64,000 nucleotides of DNA. Origin: Verrucomicrobiota bacterium (lineage in GTDB: Bacteria; Verrucomicrobiota; Verrucomicrobiia; Chthoniobacterales; Terrimicrobiaceae). Under the pieces are notes generated by a model that was given only the letters and a program-made list of their open reading frames with translations, did no database searches and was not told the origin of the DNA. Of the stretch, positions 14,636-23,630 are shown one piece after another. The translations under genes and the position numbers were made by a program. The stretch is taken from contig JAFKMU010000042.1 in NCBI GenBank assembly GCA_017305195.1, positions 1 through 64,000 of the forward strand, in the 5' to 3' direction. Numbering within the stretch: the stretch's first letter is position 1; each line of letters begins with the position of its first letter.

Positions 14636-15474
14636 TGGATCAGGAACCACGCCATCGGGATGATTACAGACACAGGCAAACCGAGGCCGCTCGCCGTGTC
14701 CTGGTCGATGTCGGACAGATTCTCGCTTCGTTTTCGGACTGTCTCGTTCTGGTCGGCGGGTGGATTCCTGACTTGCTGCTGCCAGAAGCCGATGAGCCCC
14801 ATGTCGGCAGCATCGATGTTGATCTGGCTTTGGATGCCCGAAAGTTGAAGGAAGGGCGATACGCGGAACTGCTTTCGCTATTACTGAACACCCGTCGTTA
14901 TCAAATGGGAACCAAGGAGTTTCAACTTGTTGTCGATGTGGATCTGAAGGATGGAGAAAAACCGGTTCAGGTGGAAGTGGAGTTCCTTGCGCCCAAATCG
15001 GTGAAGTTGCAGAAAAACAAGCCGAAGCTCCTAAAGGATTTCCGGGTTCTCCAGGCGGACGGCTGCGAAGCGGCTTTTAGAAACCCTCACCAGTTGAAAT
15101 TGCAGGGACGCAATGTGGGAGGAGCGCAAAATACGGTTCGATTGCAGGTAGCGTCACTGGCGGATTTTTTGGTGATGAAAGCTCACGCCCTCGCGGGGCG
15201 AGACAAGCCCAAAGACACCTATGACTTTTGCTATTGCCTGCAATATTCCCCCGGAGGATTGGAGTCTTTGGCTGAGGAGTGGAAGACTCGACAGAATGAG
15301 CCGGAGGTCGCTCAAGCCATCGAGATTTTGAGCGAAAAATTCTCCGCCCCAGACGCCTTCGGCCCCCATCAACTGGCAGAGTTTCACTCACCTTCCGATG
15401 AGGAAACACAGGCGATGAACGCACGGCGAGCCTATGAATGGGTGCAGGAGTTTCTCAGGCGAATCCGCGAGTAG
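14635..15474 (+). CDS. AbiEii-like nucleotidyltransferase toxin
   Basis: The 279-residue protein shows the minimal nucleotidyltransferase signature: GGW at residues 41-43 (LVGGWIPDLLL) followed by D61-x-D63 (SIDVDLALD), then the conserved basic KLQKNKPKLLKDF and VASLADFLVMKAHAL segments typical of AbiEii/AbiGii toxins. AbiEii enzymes transfer nucleotides to tRNA and stop growth. The start overlaps the antitoxin stop, giving tight coupling. Both catalytic aspartates are present, so the toxin looks functional. It probably serves phage defence or locus maintenance, next to the ParA/nuclease operon. Confidence 0.75.
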   Translation: MDQEPRHRDDYRHRQTEAARRVLVDVGQILASFSDCLVLVGGWIPDLLLPEADEPHVGSIDVDLALDARKLKEGRYAELLSLLLNTRRYQMGTKEFQLVVDVDLKDGEKPVQVEVEFLAPKSVKLQKNKPKLLKDFRVLQADGCEAAFRNPHQLKLQGRNVGGAQNTVRLQVASLADFLVMKAHALAGRDKPKDTYDFCYCLQYSPGGLESLAEEWKTRQNEPEVAQAIEILSEKFSAPDAFGPHQLAEFHSPSDEETQAMNARRAYEWVQEFLRRIRE

Positions 15475-15631
15475 CACCTCCTCAACGGGTTAACCTGTTC
15501 ACAGGACGGAGTACGCCCAGCCATAAATCCAGCCATATCCCACCAGAAACTCCGGTCGGTCGACCAGGGAGACATCGCCCCCCATTTTCCCCTATCCCCT
15601 CCCGCCCGGGTGAGGTATTTTAGACCCCTTT

Positions 15632-16726
15632 ATGTCGAGCAACTTCGGAGAAGTATTCCGCATTTCCACCTGGGGGGAATCCCATGGCGGGGGCGTTGGC
15701 GTGGTGATTGATGGCTGCCCGGCCCGGCTGCCGCTTTCCGAGGCCGACATCCAGCCCGACCTCGACCGCCGCCGCCCCGGCCAGAGCGACATCGTCACCC
15801 CGCGCAAGGAGGCCGACGAATGCCAGATCCTTTCCGGCGTCTTCCAGGGCCGCACCCTCGGCACGCCCATTTCCATCATGGTGCGCAATACGGACGCCCG
15901 TCCCTCGGCCTACACCGAGATGCAGACGATGTACCGCCCGTCGCATGCGGATTTCACCTATCAGTCCAAATACGGCATCCGCAACTGGGAGGGCGGCGGA
16001 CGCTCCTCCGCGCGCGAGGCCATCGGCCGCGTCGCCGCCGGAGCGGTCGCGAAGAAAATCCTCCGCACCCTGCACCCGGAGATCGAGATCCTTTCCTACA
16101 TCACGGCCATCCACGACATCAGCGTCGCCATTGACCCGCTGGCCGTGACCTCCGAGGCCATCGAGGCAAATTCCGTTCGCTGCCCCGATGCCGCCACCGC
16201 CGCCGCCATGATCGAGCGGATCAAAGAGGTGCGCAGCGACGGCGACTCCGTCGGCGGCGTGCTCGAGTGCGTCGTGCGAGGATGCCCGCGCGGGTTGGGC
16301 GAACCGGTCTTTGACAAACTCGACGCCGATCTCGCCAAGGCCATGCTCAGCCTCCCGGCCACGAAGGGTTTTGAAATCGGCTCCGGCTTCGCAGGCAGCA
16401 AGCTCCGCGGCTCCGAGCACAACGACCCCTTCCGCATCGTCGACGGCCAGGTCCGCACGACCACGAATCTCTCCGGCGGCATCCAGGGCGGCATCAGCAA
16501 TGGCGAGCCCATCGTCTTCCGCGTCGCTTTCAAACCCACCGCCACCATCTCGCGGGCGCAGGATACCGTGACCGTCACGGGCGAAAACGCCAGCCTCGCC
16601 GCGCGCGGTCGCCACGATCCCTGTGTGCTCCCGCGCGCCGTTCCCATGGTGGAGGCCATGACGGCTCTCGTCCTCGTCGACCACCTGCTCCGGCAGCGCG
16701 CGCAGGACATCCTTCCCCGGGAATAA
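15632..16726 (+). CDS. aroC: chorismate synthase
   Basis: The enzyme converts 5-enolpyruvylshikimate 3-phosphate to chorismate, the last shikimate pathway step, using reduced FMN without net redox change. The 364-residue protein has all three family signatures: [16 protein letters not shown] near residue 16, [16 protein letters not shown] near residue 125, and [18 protein letters not shown] near the C-terminus. Length is normal. The ATG at 15632 gives the canonical [19 protein letters not shown] start. The stop overlaps the ATG of the CvpA-like gene, so the two are co-transcribed. Its product feeds the PheA-like enzyme encoded further along. Confidence 0.97.
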   Translation: MSSNFGEVFRISTWGESHGGGVGVVIDGCPARLPLSEADIQPDLDRRRPGQSDIVTPRKEADECQILSGVFQGRTLGTPISIMVRNTDARPSAYTEMQTMYRPSHADFTYQSKYGIRNWEGGGRSSAREAIGRVAAGAVAKKILRTLHPEIEILSYITAIHDISVAIDPLAVTSEAIEANSVRCPDAATAAAMIERIKEVRSDGDSVGGVLECVVRGCPRGLGEPVFDKLDADLAKAMLSLPATKGFEIGSGFAGSKLRGSEHNDPFRIVDGQVRTTTNLSGGIQGGISNGEPIVFRVAFKPTATISRAQDTVTVTGENASLAARGRHDPCVLPRAVPMVEAMTALVLVDHLLRQRAQDILPRE

Positions 16727-17664
16727 TGAGCCAGGGGTCGCCCAATCTCCAGGCCATCCTCCTCGGCATCGCCGCGCTGTTTCTCGCCTTTGAGTTCTGG
16801 CGCGGCTGGCGGGCGGGACTCGTCCGGGCCGGGCTGAATCTCTGCGCGATCCTCGCCTCCACCATGTTTGGCCTCGTCGCCGGGCGCATCGCCGCGTCCG
16901 TCTTTGGCGGGACGGATTCCTTTACCGGCCTCGCCGCCGGGGCGCTCGTCGGCCTCGCCGTCGGCCTCCTCGTCTTTATCGCCATCTGGATCCTCGGAGC
17001 GGTGCTCTTCAAGCGCACGGAACACCAGCGCACCTTCCTCTTTCGCGTCCTCTGGGGCCTCGGCGGCGGCGTTTGCGGCCTCATCCTCGGCCTCCTCGTC
17101 GTCTGGGGCGGCGTCTCGATCATTCGCACCTTCGGCACCTTCGCCGAGTCCTCGCTGAAGAGCCAGGCCTCCGCCCCGCCCGTGCACACCGCCCGCGAGC
17201 ACGTCGGCCCCCATGTCGTCGGCGCGCAACCCCAGCCCACGCCCTCCGGCCTCCTCGCCGCCCTCGCCAGCACCAAGGAATCCCTCGAGATGGGCCCCGC
17301 CGGGAGGCTCATCGCCGCCACCGACCCCATCCCGGAGGACGCCTACCAGCTCCTCGCCGAGCTCACCCGCATCTCGACCGATCCCGACGTCATGCTCCGC
17401 TTCCTCCAGTACCCGGAGATCCAGCGCGTGGTGCAGAACCCAAAGTTTGCCGCCGCTCTCGGCGACCCGTCCGTCATCGAGGCCGCCCAGCGCCGAGACC
17501 TCGCCGCCCTCATCACCAACAAAACCCTCATCGCCGCCGTGCAGGACCCCGCCTTTGCCGAGCAGCTCGCCAAGGTCGATCTTCGCGCCGCCATGAATTT
17601 CGCGCTGGAAAAACCCTCCCCCTCTCCTGCACCCTCACCCACTACCGCCACGAAGAAGAAGTAA
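16726..17664 (+). CDS. CvpA-like membrane protein with long soluble tail
   Basis: The 312-residue protein has four N-terminal membrane helices (residues ~10-135) in a colicin V production protein (CvpA) pattern: FEFWRGWRAGLVRAGLNL, GLVAGRIAA and the later helix pair. The C-terminal half is soluble, with helical segments (LLAELTRISTDPDVMLRFLQ) and a Pro/Ser/Lys-rich end. CvpA proteins influence envelope integrity; the tail is specific to this lineage. It starts one base before the end of aroC and stops 13 bases before gatB, forming an aroC-cvpA-gatB unit. Confidence 0.75.
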   Translation: MSQGSPNLQAILLGIAALFLAFEFWRGWRAGLVRAGLNLCAILASTMFGLVAGRIAASVFGGTDSFTGLAAGALVGLAVGLLVFIAIWILGAVLFKRTEHQRTFLFRVLWGLGGGVCGLILGLLVVWGGVSIIRTFGTFAESSLKSQASAPPVHTAREHVGPHVVGAQPQPTPSGLLAALASTKESLEMGPAGRLIAATDPIPEDAYQLLAELTRISTDPDVMLRFLQYPEIQRVVQNPKFAAALGDPSVIEAAQRRDLAALITNKTLIAAVQDPAFAEQLAKVDLRAAMNFALEKPSPSPAPSPTTATKKK

Positions 17665-17677
17665 CCCTATTTTTCCC

Positions 17678-19135
17678 ATGCCCGACTACATCGCCACCAT
17701 CGGCCTCGAGGTCCACGTCCAGCTCAAGACCCGCACCAAGATGTTCTGCTCCTGCGCGGTCGAGTACGGCGCCGAGCCGAATACGAACGTCTGCCCCGTC
17801 TGCCTCGGCCTCCCCGGCGCGCTCCCCGTCATGAACGACGAGGCCCTCCGCCTCACCGCCCTCGCCGGACTCATGCTCGGCTGCGAAACCCCGGTCACCT
17901 GCAAGTTTGACCGCAAAAACTATTTCTACCCGGACATGCCGAAGAACTACCAGATCAGCCAATACGATCTGCCTCTCTGCCTCGGCGGCTCCGTCCCGCT
18001 CCACGACCTCGCCTACCCGAAGGACGTCCAGAAGAACATCGCGACCAAGGACAAAAAGATCCGCCTCACCCGCATCCACCTCGAGGAGGACGTCGCCAAG
18101 AGCTTCCACATGGAAAGCTCCACCGGTATCGACTACAACCGCGCCGGCACCCCGCTCGTCGAGATCGTCAGCGAGCCCGACATCGCCAGCGCCGAGGAGG
18201 CCTTTGCCTACCTCACCGTCCTCCAGCAGGTCATGATCTACGGCGGCATCTCCGACGCCGACATGGAGAAAGGCCAGCTCCGTTGCGACGTGAACGTCTC
18301 CGTGCGCCCGTCCACCAGCGACAAATGGGGCACCAAGATCGAGCTGAAGAACCTCAACTCCATCTCCGGCGTCCGCCGCGCCCTCCTCTTTGAAATCCCG
18401 CGCCAGATCGAGGCCCTCGAGCGCGGCGAGGTGCTCCAGCAGGAGACCCGCCGCTGGGACGACGTTCGCGGCGAGACCACCCTCATGCGCATCAAGGAGA
18501 GCGCGCACGACTACCGCTATTTCCCCGATCCCGACCTCCTGCCGGTCAAGACCGCCCACCTCATCGAGGATGCGATCTCCCGCAAGCCCGAGCTCCCGTG
18601 GGAAAAGCGCGCCCGCTACGTGACCGAATACGCCGTCACAGAATACGACGCCGCCGTCCTCTCCAACGACCTGCCGACCTCCCGCTACTTCGAGACCGCC
18701 GCCAAGGGCGCGAAGAAGCCCAAGAGCATCGCCAACTGGATCCTCAACGACCTCCAGAGCGCTCTCGCCGGAGCCAGCAAGTCCATCGCCGAGTGTCCCG
18801 TCGCCCCCGAGGCCCTCGACGAACTCGTGAACCTCATCGACGACGGCAAGATCAACTCCCGCCAGGGCAAGGAAGTCTTTGCCGAGATGTTCACCTCCGG
18901 CAAGGGAGCCGCCGTCATCGTGAAGGAAAAAGGCATGGAGCAGGTCAGCGACACCGGAGCCATCGAGGCCCTCTGCGACCAGGCCATCGCCAACAGCGCC
19001 AAGGCCGTCGCCGAGTACAAGGCGGGCAAACTCGCCGCCATCAACGCCATCAAGGGCCAGGTCATGAAGCTCTCCAAAGGCCAGGCCAACCCCGCCCTCG
19101 TCGGCGAAATCCTCGAGAAAAAACTCGCCTCGTAG
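17678..19135 (+). CDS. gatB: Asp-tRNA(Asn)/Glu-tRNA(Gln) amidotransferase subunit B
   Basis: GatB binds mischarged Glu-tRNA(Gln) or Asp-tRNA(Asn) and, with GatA and GatC, converts it to the correct amide. The 485-residue protein has the N-terminal GLEVHVQLKT signature, a zinc-type CSC...CPVCLGLPGALPV motif, the LEEDVAK and DYNRAGTPLVEIVSEPD motifs of the kinase-like active site, and the C-terminal YqeY/GatB tail domain with the ANPALVGEIL end. Length is normal. gatA and gatC are not in the window. A strong hairpin follows 15 bases after the stop. Confidence 0.97.
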   Translation: MPDYIATIGLEVHVQLKTRTKMFCSCAVEYGAEPNTNVCPVCLGLPGALPVMNDEALRLTALAGLMLGCETPVTCKFDRKNYFYPDMPKNYQISQYDLPLCLGGSVPLHDLAYPKDVQKNIATKDKKIRLTRIHLEEDVAKSFHMESSTGIDYNRAGTPLVEIVSEPDIASAEEAFAYLTVLQQVMIYGGISDADMEKGQLRCDVNVSVRPSTSDKWGTKIELKNLNSISGVRRALLFEIPRQIEALERGEVLQQETRRWDDVRGETTLMRIKESAHDYRYFPDPDLLPVKTAHLIEDAISRKPELPWEKRARYVTEYAVTEYDAAVLSNDLPTSRYFETAAKGAKKPKSIANWILNDLQSALAGASKSIAECPVAPEALDELVNLIDDGKINSRQGKEVFAEMFTSGKGAAVIVKEKGMEQVSDTGAIEALCDQAIANSAKAVAEYKAGKLAAINAIKGQVMKLSKGQANPALVGEILEKKLAS

Positions 19136-19149
19136 TTCACACACTTACA

Positions 19150-19171
19150 GGGAGGGCAGCGATGCCCTCCC
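19150..19171. terminator. hairpin terminator or palindromic repeat after gatB
   Basis: GGGAGGGCA-GCGA-TGCCCTCCC forms a 9-base-pair stem capped by a GNRA tetraloop, followed by GCTTTC. It lies directly after gatB and before a repeat A block. Confidence 0.6.
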
Positions 19172-19184
19172 GCTTTCAAGGCGT

Positions 19185-19262
19185 TTGAACAAAAGGCAGC
19201 GAAGGAAACGAAGGCGAGGAAAAGCCTTTTACAGAAGGTCGCAAAGAACACAAAGGGGCGGA
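19185..19262. repeat. dispersed repeat family A, inverted copy
   Basis: Text such as AGGCAGCGAAGGAAACGAAGG, then CCTTTTACAGAAGGTCGCAAAG and AACACAAAGG, is the reverse complement of the repeat at 2046-2192 and 3268-3541. The rest of the 19263-19456 interval holds one GGCGGGCGTCCCGCCCGCC-type palindrome and no gene. Confidence 0.7.
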
Positions 19263-19362
19263 TCGCGTCCCTCGGAAGCCGGTCGCCCGTGAGGAAGCCT
19301 GCGAGCACGGCCAAATTACGCCGCCCAACGAGGGAAGCGCGGCCCGAAACCTCGAAAATAGA

Positions 19363-19394
19363 TCCGTAGGGTGGGCGTCCCGCCCGCCAGACTT
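19363..19394. repeat. left copy of a 32-base repeat flanking a Fic gene
   Basis: The 32-base sequence begins TCCGTAGGGTGGGCG and ends CCAGACTT. It differs at one position from the copy at 20645-20676. The inner part GGCG..CGCC is palindromic. Similar palindromes occur at 59323-59339 and 59405-59423. Confidence 0.75.
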
Positions 19395-19456
19395 TTTTTA
19401 GGGGAAAAACCTTTCCATCGAAGACCAAAGCCTCCCACGAGTAATATCCCCTCGCG

Positions 19457-19504
19457 TTATTGCTCATAAAATGCGATTTTCTGAGCAATAAGACGCCATT
19501 TTAT
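19457..19504. promoter_or_regulatory. inverted-repeat operator before the first Fic gene
   Basis: TTATTGCTCA (19457-19466) and TGAGCAATAA (19482-19491) are a perfect 10-base inverted repeat separated by 15 bases. A second pair, ATAAAATG (19466-19473) and CATTTTAT (19497-19504), is interleaved with it. The ATG lies at 19510. The downstream Fic protein has its own C-terminal winged helix and may bind here. Confidence 0.6.
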
Positions 19505-19509
19505 CGCTC

Positions 19510-20640
19510 ATGCCTGCTGAAACTTCATGGAACTGGCAACTGCCGGACTGGCCGAGCTTCCGATTCGACCCGTCCGCGCTTGCCCCGTTGGAGGCGGAAT
19601 TTCTTCGCCAATCTGGCGTTTTCATCGGCACGGTGCGGCATGTTTCCGACCCCGAGCGGCTCCAGCTTTTCGTCGACCTCATCGGCGATGAAGCCCTGCA
19701 CACTTCGGAAATCGAGGGCGAGGTGCTGAATCGCGCGAGCCTGCAATCCTCGCTCCGCCGCCACTTCGGCCTCGCCACCGACCAGCGCACCGTCCCACCT
19801 GCCGAGCAGGGCATCGCCGACATGATGGTCGACCTCTATCGCCGTTTCGAAGCGCCTTTGGCAAATGGAGATCTCTTCCACTGGCACGCCCTTCTTATGA
19901 GCGGTCGAGCCGATCTTGCCGCCAGTGGAGCCTATCGCCAGGGCGGCGATCCCATGCAAATCGTCTCGCGTGGCAAACGCGGCGAGCGTGTCCATTTCGA
20001 GGCTCCGCCTTCCGCGCAAGTCCCGCAGGAAATGGAGCGCTTCATCGCGTGGTTCAACGACAGCCGCCAGCTCCCCGCCCTCACCCGCGCCGCGCTGGCG
20101 CACTGGCATTTTGTCAGCATCCATCCCTTCGAGGATGGCAACGGACGCCTCGCCCGCGCCCTCGCCGAGAAAGCCCTCTGGCAGGGAATGCACCAGCCTG
20201 TCCTCATCGCCCTCTCCCGCACCATCGCCGCAGGGCGCAGGCAATACTACGATGTTTTGGAACTCGGCAACCGCACCAACGACGTGTCCGCCTGGATGCA
20301 ATATTTCGCGCAGACCGCGCTTGATGCCCAGCGCAGCGCGCAGGCCGACGTCGATTTCCTCATCGAGAAAACGCGATTCTTCGACCGCCTCCGCGACCAG
20401 CTCAACCCGCGTCAGGAGAAAGCCCTGCTGCGCATGTTCCGCGCCGGACCCGCCGGATTCCAGGGCGGCCTCAGTGCCGAGAATTACATCAGCCTCACCG
20501 GAACCTCCCGCGCCACCGCCACCCGCGACCTCGTCGACCTGGTGGAAAAACACGCCCTCATCCGCACAGGCGAACTCAAGGGCGCACGGTATCACCTCGC
20601 TCTACCGTCCACGCCAGGCGGCTCGGAACAAACCTCGTAA
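19510..20640 (+). CDS. Fic family protein with N-terminal inhibitory helix and C-terminal wHTH
   Basis: The 376-residue protein has a DUF4172-like N-terminus containing the self-inhibition motif T-x3-E-G (TSEIEG, residues ~65-70). The Fic core motif HPFEDGNGR lies at residues ~204-212, and a winged helix near the C-terminus (ISLTGTSRATATRDLVDLVE). The complete H-x-F-x-D/E-G-N-G-R motif predicts active AMP transfer from ATP to a target hydroxyl group. The inhibitory glutamate suggests it is kept off until triggered. It stands alone, with a palindromic operator in front and near-identical 32-base repeats on either side, as if moved as a cassette. Confidence 0.88.
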   Translation: MPAETSWNWQLPDWPSFRFDPSALAPLEAEFLRQSGVFIGTVRHVSDPERLQLFVDLIGDEALHTSEIEGEVLNRASLQSSLRRHFGLATDQRTVPPAEQGIADMMVDLYRRFEAPLANGDLFHWHALLMSGRADLAASGAYRQGGDPMQIVSRGKRGERVHFEAPPSAQVPQEMERFIAWFNDSRQLPALTRAALAHWHFVSIHPFEDGNGRLARALAEKALWQGMHQPVLIALSRTIAAGRRQYYDVLELGNRTNDVSAWMQYFAQTALDAQRSAQADVDFLIEKTRFFDRLRDQLNPRQEKALLRMFRAGPAGFQGGLSAENYISLTGTSRATATRDLVDLVEKHALIRTGELKGARYHLALPSTPGGSEQTS

Positions 20641-20644
20641 CCGC

Positions 20645-20676
20645 TCCGTAGGGCGGGCGTCCCGCCCGCCAGACTT
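20645..20676. repeat. right copy of the 32-base repeat flanking the Fic gene
   Basis: This is a direct copy of 19363-19394 with one mismatch, starting five bases after the Fic stop codon. The two copies lie 1282 bases apart and enclose only the Fic gene and its operator. Confidence 0.75.
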
Positions 20677-21092
20677 GAGATATTCGCTGGCATGCCCGCC
20701 AAAAAGTGCGAGGGTTGTAGGTCAGGCGTTTTTCAGCAACGCCCCTCAAAGGGCAACCAAGTCAGAGACAAAGCCATGCACTTGATCAATACGCTCGCCT
20801 CCCGCATTCCCAACCTTCAGAAGGTGCGCCACCATCTTTCGGTCTGGCGCTTCACGGTCACCTATTTCATCCAAATGCTTGTTTGGAGGATGCTTCCCGA
20901 TAGCTGGTCTCCTCCGTGGGGGGATGAGGGAGAGTCCGGTTCGACTGGTGGAAAGCTGTCGCCTCTCCGCCCGGCTCCCACATCCTACCTCATAGCCGCC
21001 CGGTCAATGCCCCCGGGAAGGACGACCCATCTCTATCGCTACCGGTAGAGGCTTGAAGGCTCGAAAATTACTCAACTCCCCCCACAAACGCA

Positions 21093-21126
21093 TTGAGCGC
21101 CCCGGCCGGGTGGCTGGGACGCTCAA
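21093..21126. terminator. hairpin downstream of typA
   Basis: TTGAGCG (21093-21099) pairs with CGCTCAA (21120-21126), with additional CCC/GGG pairing inside. It lies 33 bases after the typA stop on the minus strand. There is no long T tract. Confidence 0.5.
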
Positions 21127-21158
21127 CAAGACGTTCTCGAATGTTCTAAAACGCGGCC

Positions 21159-22979
21159 TTATTCGGCCACGTTGACCTTCGTCTGCGCGCGCTTGCGGGC
21201 GTTCGCGTCGAGGATCTTCTTGCGCAGGCGCAGGCTCTTCGGGGTCGCCTCGACATATTCGTCGGGGGCTATGTACTCGAGGGAGCGCTCGAGCGAGAGC
21301 ACGAGCGGCGGGGCGAGCTGGATGCCCTTGCCGTCACCCTGGCTTCGCATGTTGGTAAGCTTCTTGGCCTTGCAGGGATTCACCGGCATGTCATCCGGGC
21401 GGGCGTTTTCACCCACGATCATTCCCTCGTAAATCTCCTCCTGGGGCCCGATGAACAGGCGGCCGCGCTCCTGGATGCTGTCCAGCGCGTAGGCCGTGCT
21501 CGTGCCGCCTTCCATGGAGACCAGCACGCCGTTGTTGCGGCTCGGGATGTCGCCCTTGTGCGGGCCGTATGCCTTGAAGAGATGGCTCGCAATGCCGTGA
21601 CCCTTCGTCACGTTCACGAGGTCCGTTTCAAAACCGATCAATCCGCGCGTGGGGATCGTCGCCTCGACGAGCACGCTGTGCGGGTTGTGCTGCATGTTCA
21701 CGATCTCAGCCTTGCGGCTGGCGAGCGACTGCAGGATGTCGCCGAGGTTGTCCGGCGGCACGTCGACATAAAGCGTCTCCATCGGCTCAAGGAGGTTGCC
21801 CGCCTCGTCGCGGCGGAAGATGACCTCGGGGCGCGAAACGAGCAGCTCAAAGCCCTCGCGGCGCATCTGCTCGACCAGAATCGCGATCTGCATCTCACCA
21901 CGGGCCTTCACGTCGAAGTGGCCGGCAGTCTCCGTCTCCGTGACGATGATCGACACGTTCGTACGGGTCTCGCGAACGAGGCGGTCCTTGATCTGGCGCG
22001 CCGTCAGCAGCTTGCCCTCACGGCCCGCCAGCGGCGAGTCGTTCACGCAGATCTTCATCGCGATGGTCGGCGGGTCGATGTCGACGAACGGCAGCGCCTC
22101 GCGCTCCTCGTTGTCCACCAAGGTCTCGCCGATGAAAACTTCCTCAAATCCCGTCAGGCCGATGATGTCGCCCTCGCTCGCGCTCTCGATCTGGACCTTC
22201 TCCAGGCCCTCATGGCTGAAGAGCGCCGTCACATTGCCGCGCTCCTTGCGGCCGTCCTTGTGCACGCAGACGATGCTCTGGCCCACCTTGACGCTGCCGC
22301 TGATGATGCGCCCGTAGGCGATACGACCGAGGTAATCGCTGTAGTCGAGGTTCGACACGAGCATCTGGAAGTAATCCTTGTCCGACTTGGGCGGCGGCGG
22401 GATGTGCTTCACGATCGCCTCGTAAAGCGGCTCCATGTTGTCGCTCTCCTGGTCGATCTCGCGCTTGGCGAAGCCCGCCTTGGCGCTGGCGTAAATATGC
22501 GGAAAGTCGAGCTGCTCGTCCGTCGCCTCGAGTTCCATGAAAAGCTCAAACACCATGTCGAGCACCTTGTGCGGACGGGCGTTTTCACGGTCGATCTTGT
22601 TGATGACCACGATCGGCTTGAGGCCGTTTTCCATCGCCTTGCGCAGCACGAACTTCGTCTGGGCCTGCGGGCCGTCGTGGGAATCCACCACGAGGAGCAC
22701 GCCGTCGACCATCTTCATGATGCGCTCCACCTCGCCGCCAAAGTCGGCGTGGCCGGGAGTGTCGACGATGTTCACATGGTAGTCGTGCCAGCGGAAGGCG
22801 GCGTTCTTCGCCCGGATCGTGATGCCCTTCTCCTTTTCCAAGTCCATCGAGTCCATCATGCGCTCGTCGGTCTTTTGGTTGGCGCGGAAGGTTCCCGCTT
22901 GTTTAAGGAGCTGGTCGACCAGCGTGGTCTTACCGTGGTCCACGTGGGCGATAATGGCGATATTTCGAATATTTTGCAT
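21159..22979 (-). CDS. typA: translational GTPase TypA/BipA
   Basis: TypA is a ribosome-associated GTPase of the EF-G family involved in ribosome assembly and stress growth. The 606-residue protein has G1 [10 protein letters not shown] (residues 11-20), G3 [15 protein letters not shown]4 [10 protein letters not shown] and the BipA-specific C-terminal domain with PTRGLIGF. Length is typical. The ATG at 22979 is preceded by a purine-rich stretch. It appears to be a single-gene unit. Family identity is clear because the C-terminal region replaces EF-G domain IV with the TypA/BipA-type end. Confidence 0.96.
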   Translation of the reverse strand: MQNIRNIAIIAHVDHGKTTLVDQLLKQAGTFRANQKTDERMMDSMDLEKEKGITIRAKNAAFRWHDYHVNIVDTPGHADFGGEVERIMKMVDGVLLVVDSHDGPQAQTKFVLRKAMENGLKPIVVINKIDRENARPHKVLDMVFELFMELEATDEQLDFPHIYASAKAGFAKREIDQESDNMEPLYEAIVKHIPPPPKSDKDYFQMLVSNLDYSDYLGRIAYGRIISGSVKVGQSIVCVHKDGRKERGNVTALFSHEGLEKVQIESASEGDIIGLTGFEEVFIGETLVDNEEREALPFVDIDPPTIAMKICVNDSPLAGREGKLLTARQIKDRLVRETRTNVSIIVTETETAGHFDVKARGEMQIAILVEQMRREGFELLVSRPEVIFRRDEAGNLLEPMETLYVDVPPDNLGDILQSLASRKAEIVNMQHNPHSVLVEATIPTRGLIGFETDLVNVTKGHGIASHLFKAYGPHKGDIPSRNNGVLVSMEGGTSTAYALDSIQERGRLFIGPQEEIYEGMIVGENARPDDMPVNPCKAKKLTNMRSQGDGKGIQLAPPLVLSLERSLEYIAPDEYVEATPKSLRLRKKILDANARKRAQTKVNVAE

Positions 22980-23063
22980 GGCGATCCCGGATTGAACGGG
23001 CGGAGCACTATGCGGAGCGAGTGCCCCACTGTCAATAGAGGGCCTCTCTTTGCGTATCGCCTC

Positions 23064-23630
23064 TTAAACCAGCTTCCCGGCTTTCTCCCAATTGGCCAAA
23101 ATCCGCTGCCGGATGTCCATGGTGGGAGACTCCCGAGTGTGCTGATAGTGCGGCTGGTCAGGATCAACCAACTCGATCCGTTCCGCGATCTCCTTGGGAT
23201 TGAGGAGGTTTCGTCGGAGCAGCTCCCCGACAAATCGCAGGTCCTTGGGTTCGCCGCGAGCCAGTTTCGCCACGGCGAGATCGTGTTTTTCCAGACAATG
23301 CCCCTGTGCTCCCCGGGTATCCTCTGAGCGGAAAGGAATCGTGCGCCTCTCCCAGCCTTTTGGCAGGATGGCGCTCGACGGCGGATAGGGATCGACGTAA
23401 ACGCCAAATGCCTCATGGAATGGCGACATCTCGCCGATCGCTTCCAGCAGGTCTGCCACCCGGGTATTTCCACTCAACGGCCAGGCATCCACCTCATGCG
23501 AGGTTACGATGTTTCCCGCCAGCTCGGGATGCTGCGCGAGGAGAGCCGCCGTGCCGATAATGTAAAAATCACTCTCGTCGGCGTTACCCTGACAGGCCCG
23601 CAAGAGGTGTTCGAGCTGATCGACTCTCAC
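23064..23630 (-). CDS. DUF6036-type nucleotidyltransferase-like protein
   Basis: About 188 residues from a GTG at 23630 that overlaps the stop of the upstream gene (GTGA). The pattern IIGTAALLAQHPELAGNIV, then SHEVDAWPL gives the G-x-x-A-L plus E-x-D layout of DUF6036 nucleotidyltransferase-like proteins. It continues with MSPFHEAFGVYVDPYPP, then LPKGWERRTIPF and the helical EKHDLAVAKLARGEPKDL. Relatives occur in two-gene toxin-antitoxin-like loci. The paired upstream gene supports such a role here, but the chemistry is unproven. A longer frame from 23789 overlaps the upstream gene and is unlikely. Confidence 0.7.
   Translation of the reverse strand: MRVDQLEHLLRACQGNADESDFYIIGTAALLAQHPELAGNIVTSHEVDAWPLSGNTRVADLLEAIGEMSPFHEAFGVYVDPYPPSSAILPKGWERRTIPFRSEDTRGAQGHCLEKHDLAVAKLARGEPKDLRFVGELLRRNLLNPKEIAERIELVDPDQPHYQHTRESPTMDIRQRILANWEKAGKLV

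Larger units (their letters stand above)
20641..21158. other. gene-poor region between Fic and typA
   Basis: The right flanking repeat of the Fic cassette is at 20645-20676. From about 20700 to 21050 there is a 118-codon open frame (ATG 20692, or 20776) whose predicted product has no recognisable domain and ends in Pro/Ser/Arg-rich sequence. It could be a degraded gene or a structured RNA: it begins GTGCGAGGG and has a GAGTCCGGTTCGACT segment near 20932. I cannot assign it. Confidence 0.35.

Noticed and set aside
20922..20960. GGTTCGACT segment resembling a tRNA T-loop
   Set aside because: No matching acceptor stem, anticodon arm or CCA end around it; not a tRNA.
20692..21048. Candidate group II intron from the GTGCG start
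   Set aside because: No domain V hairpin, reverse transcriptase or clear 3' boundary could be found, so it is only listed as unassigned.
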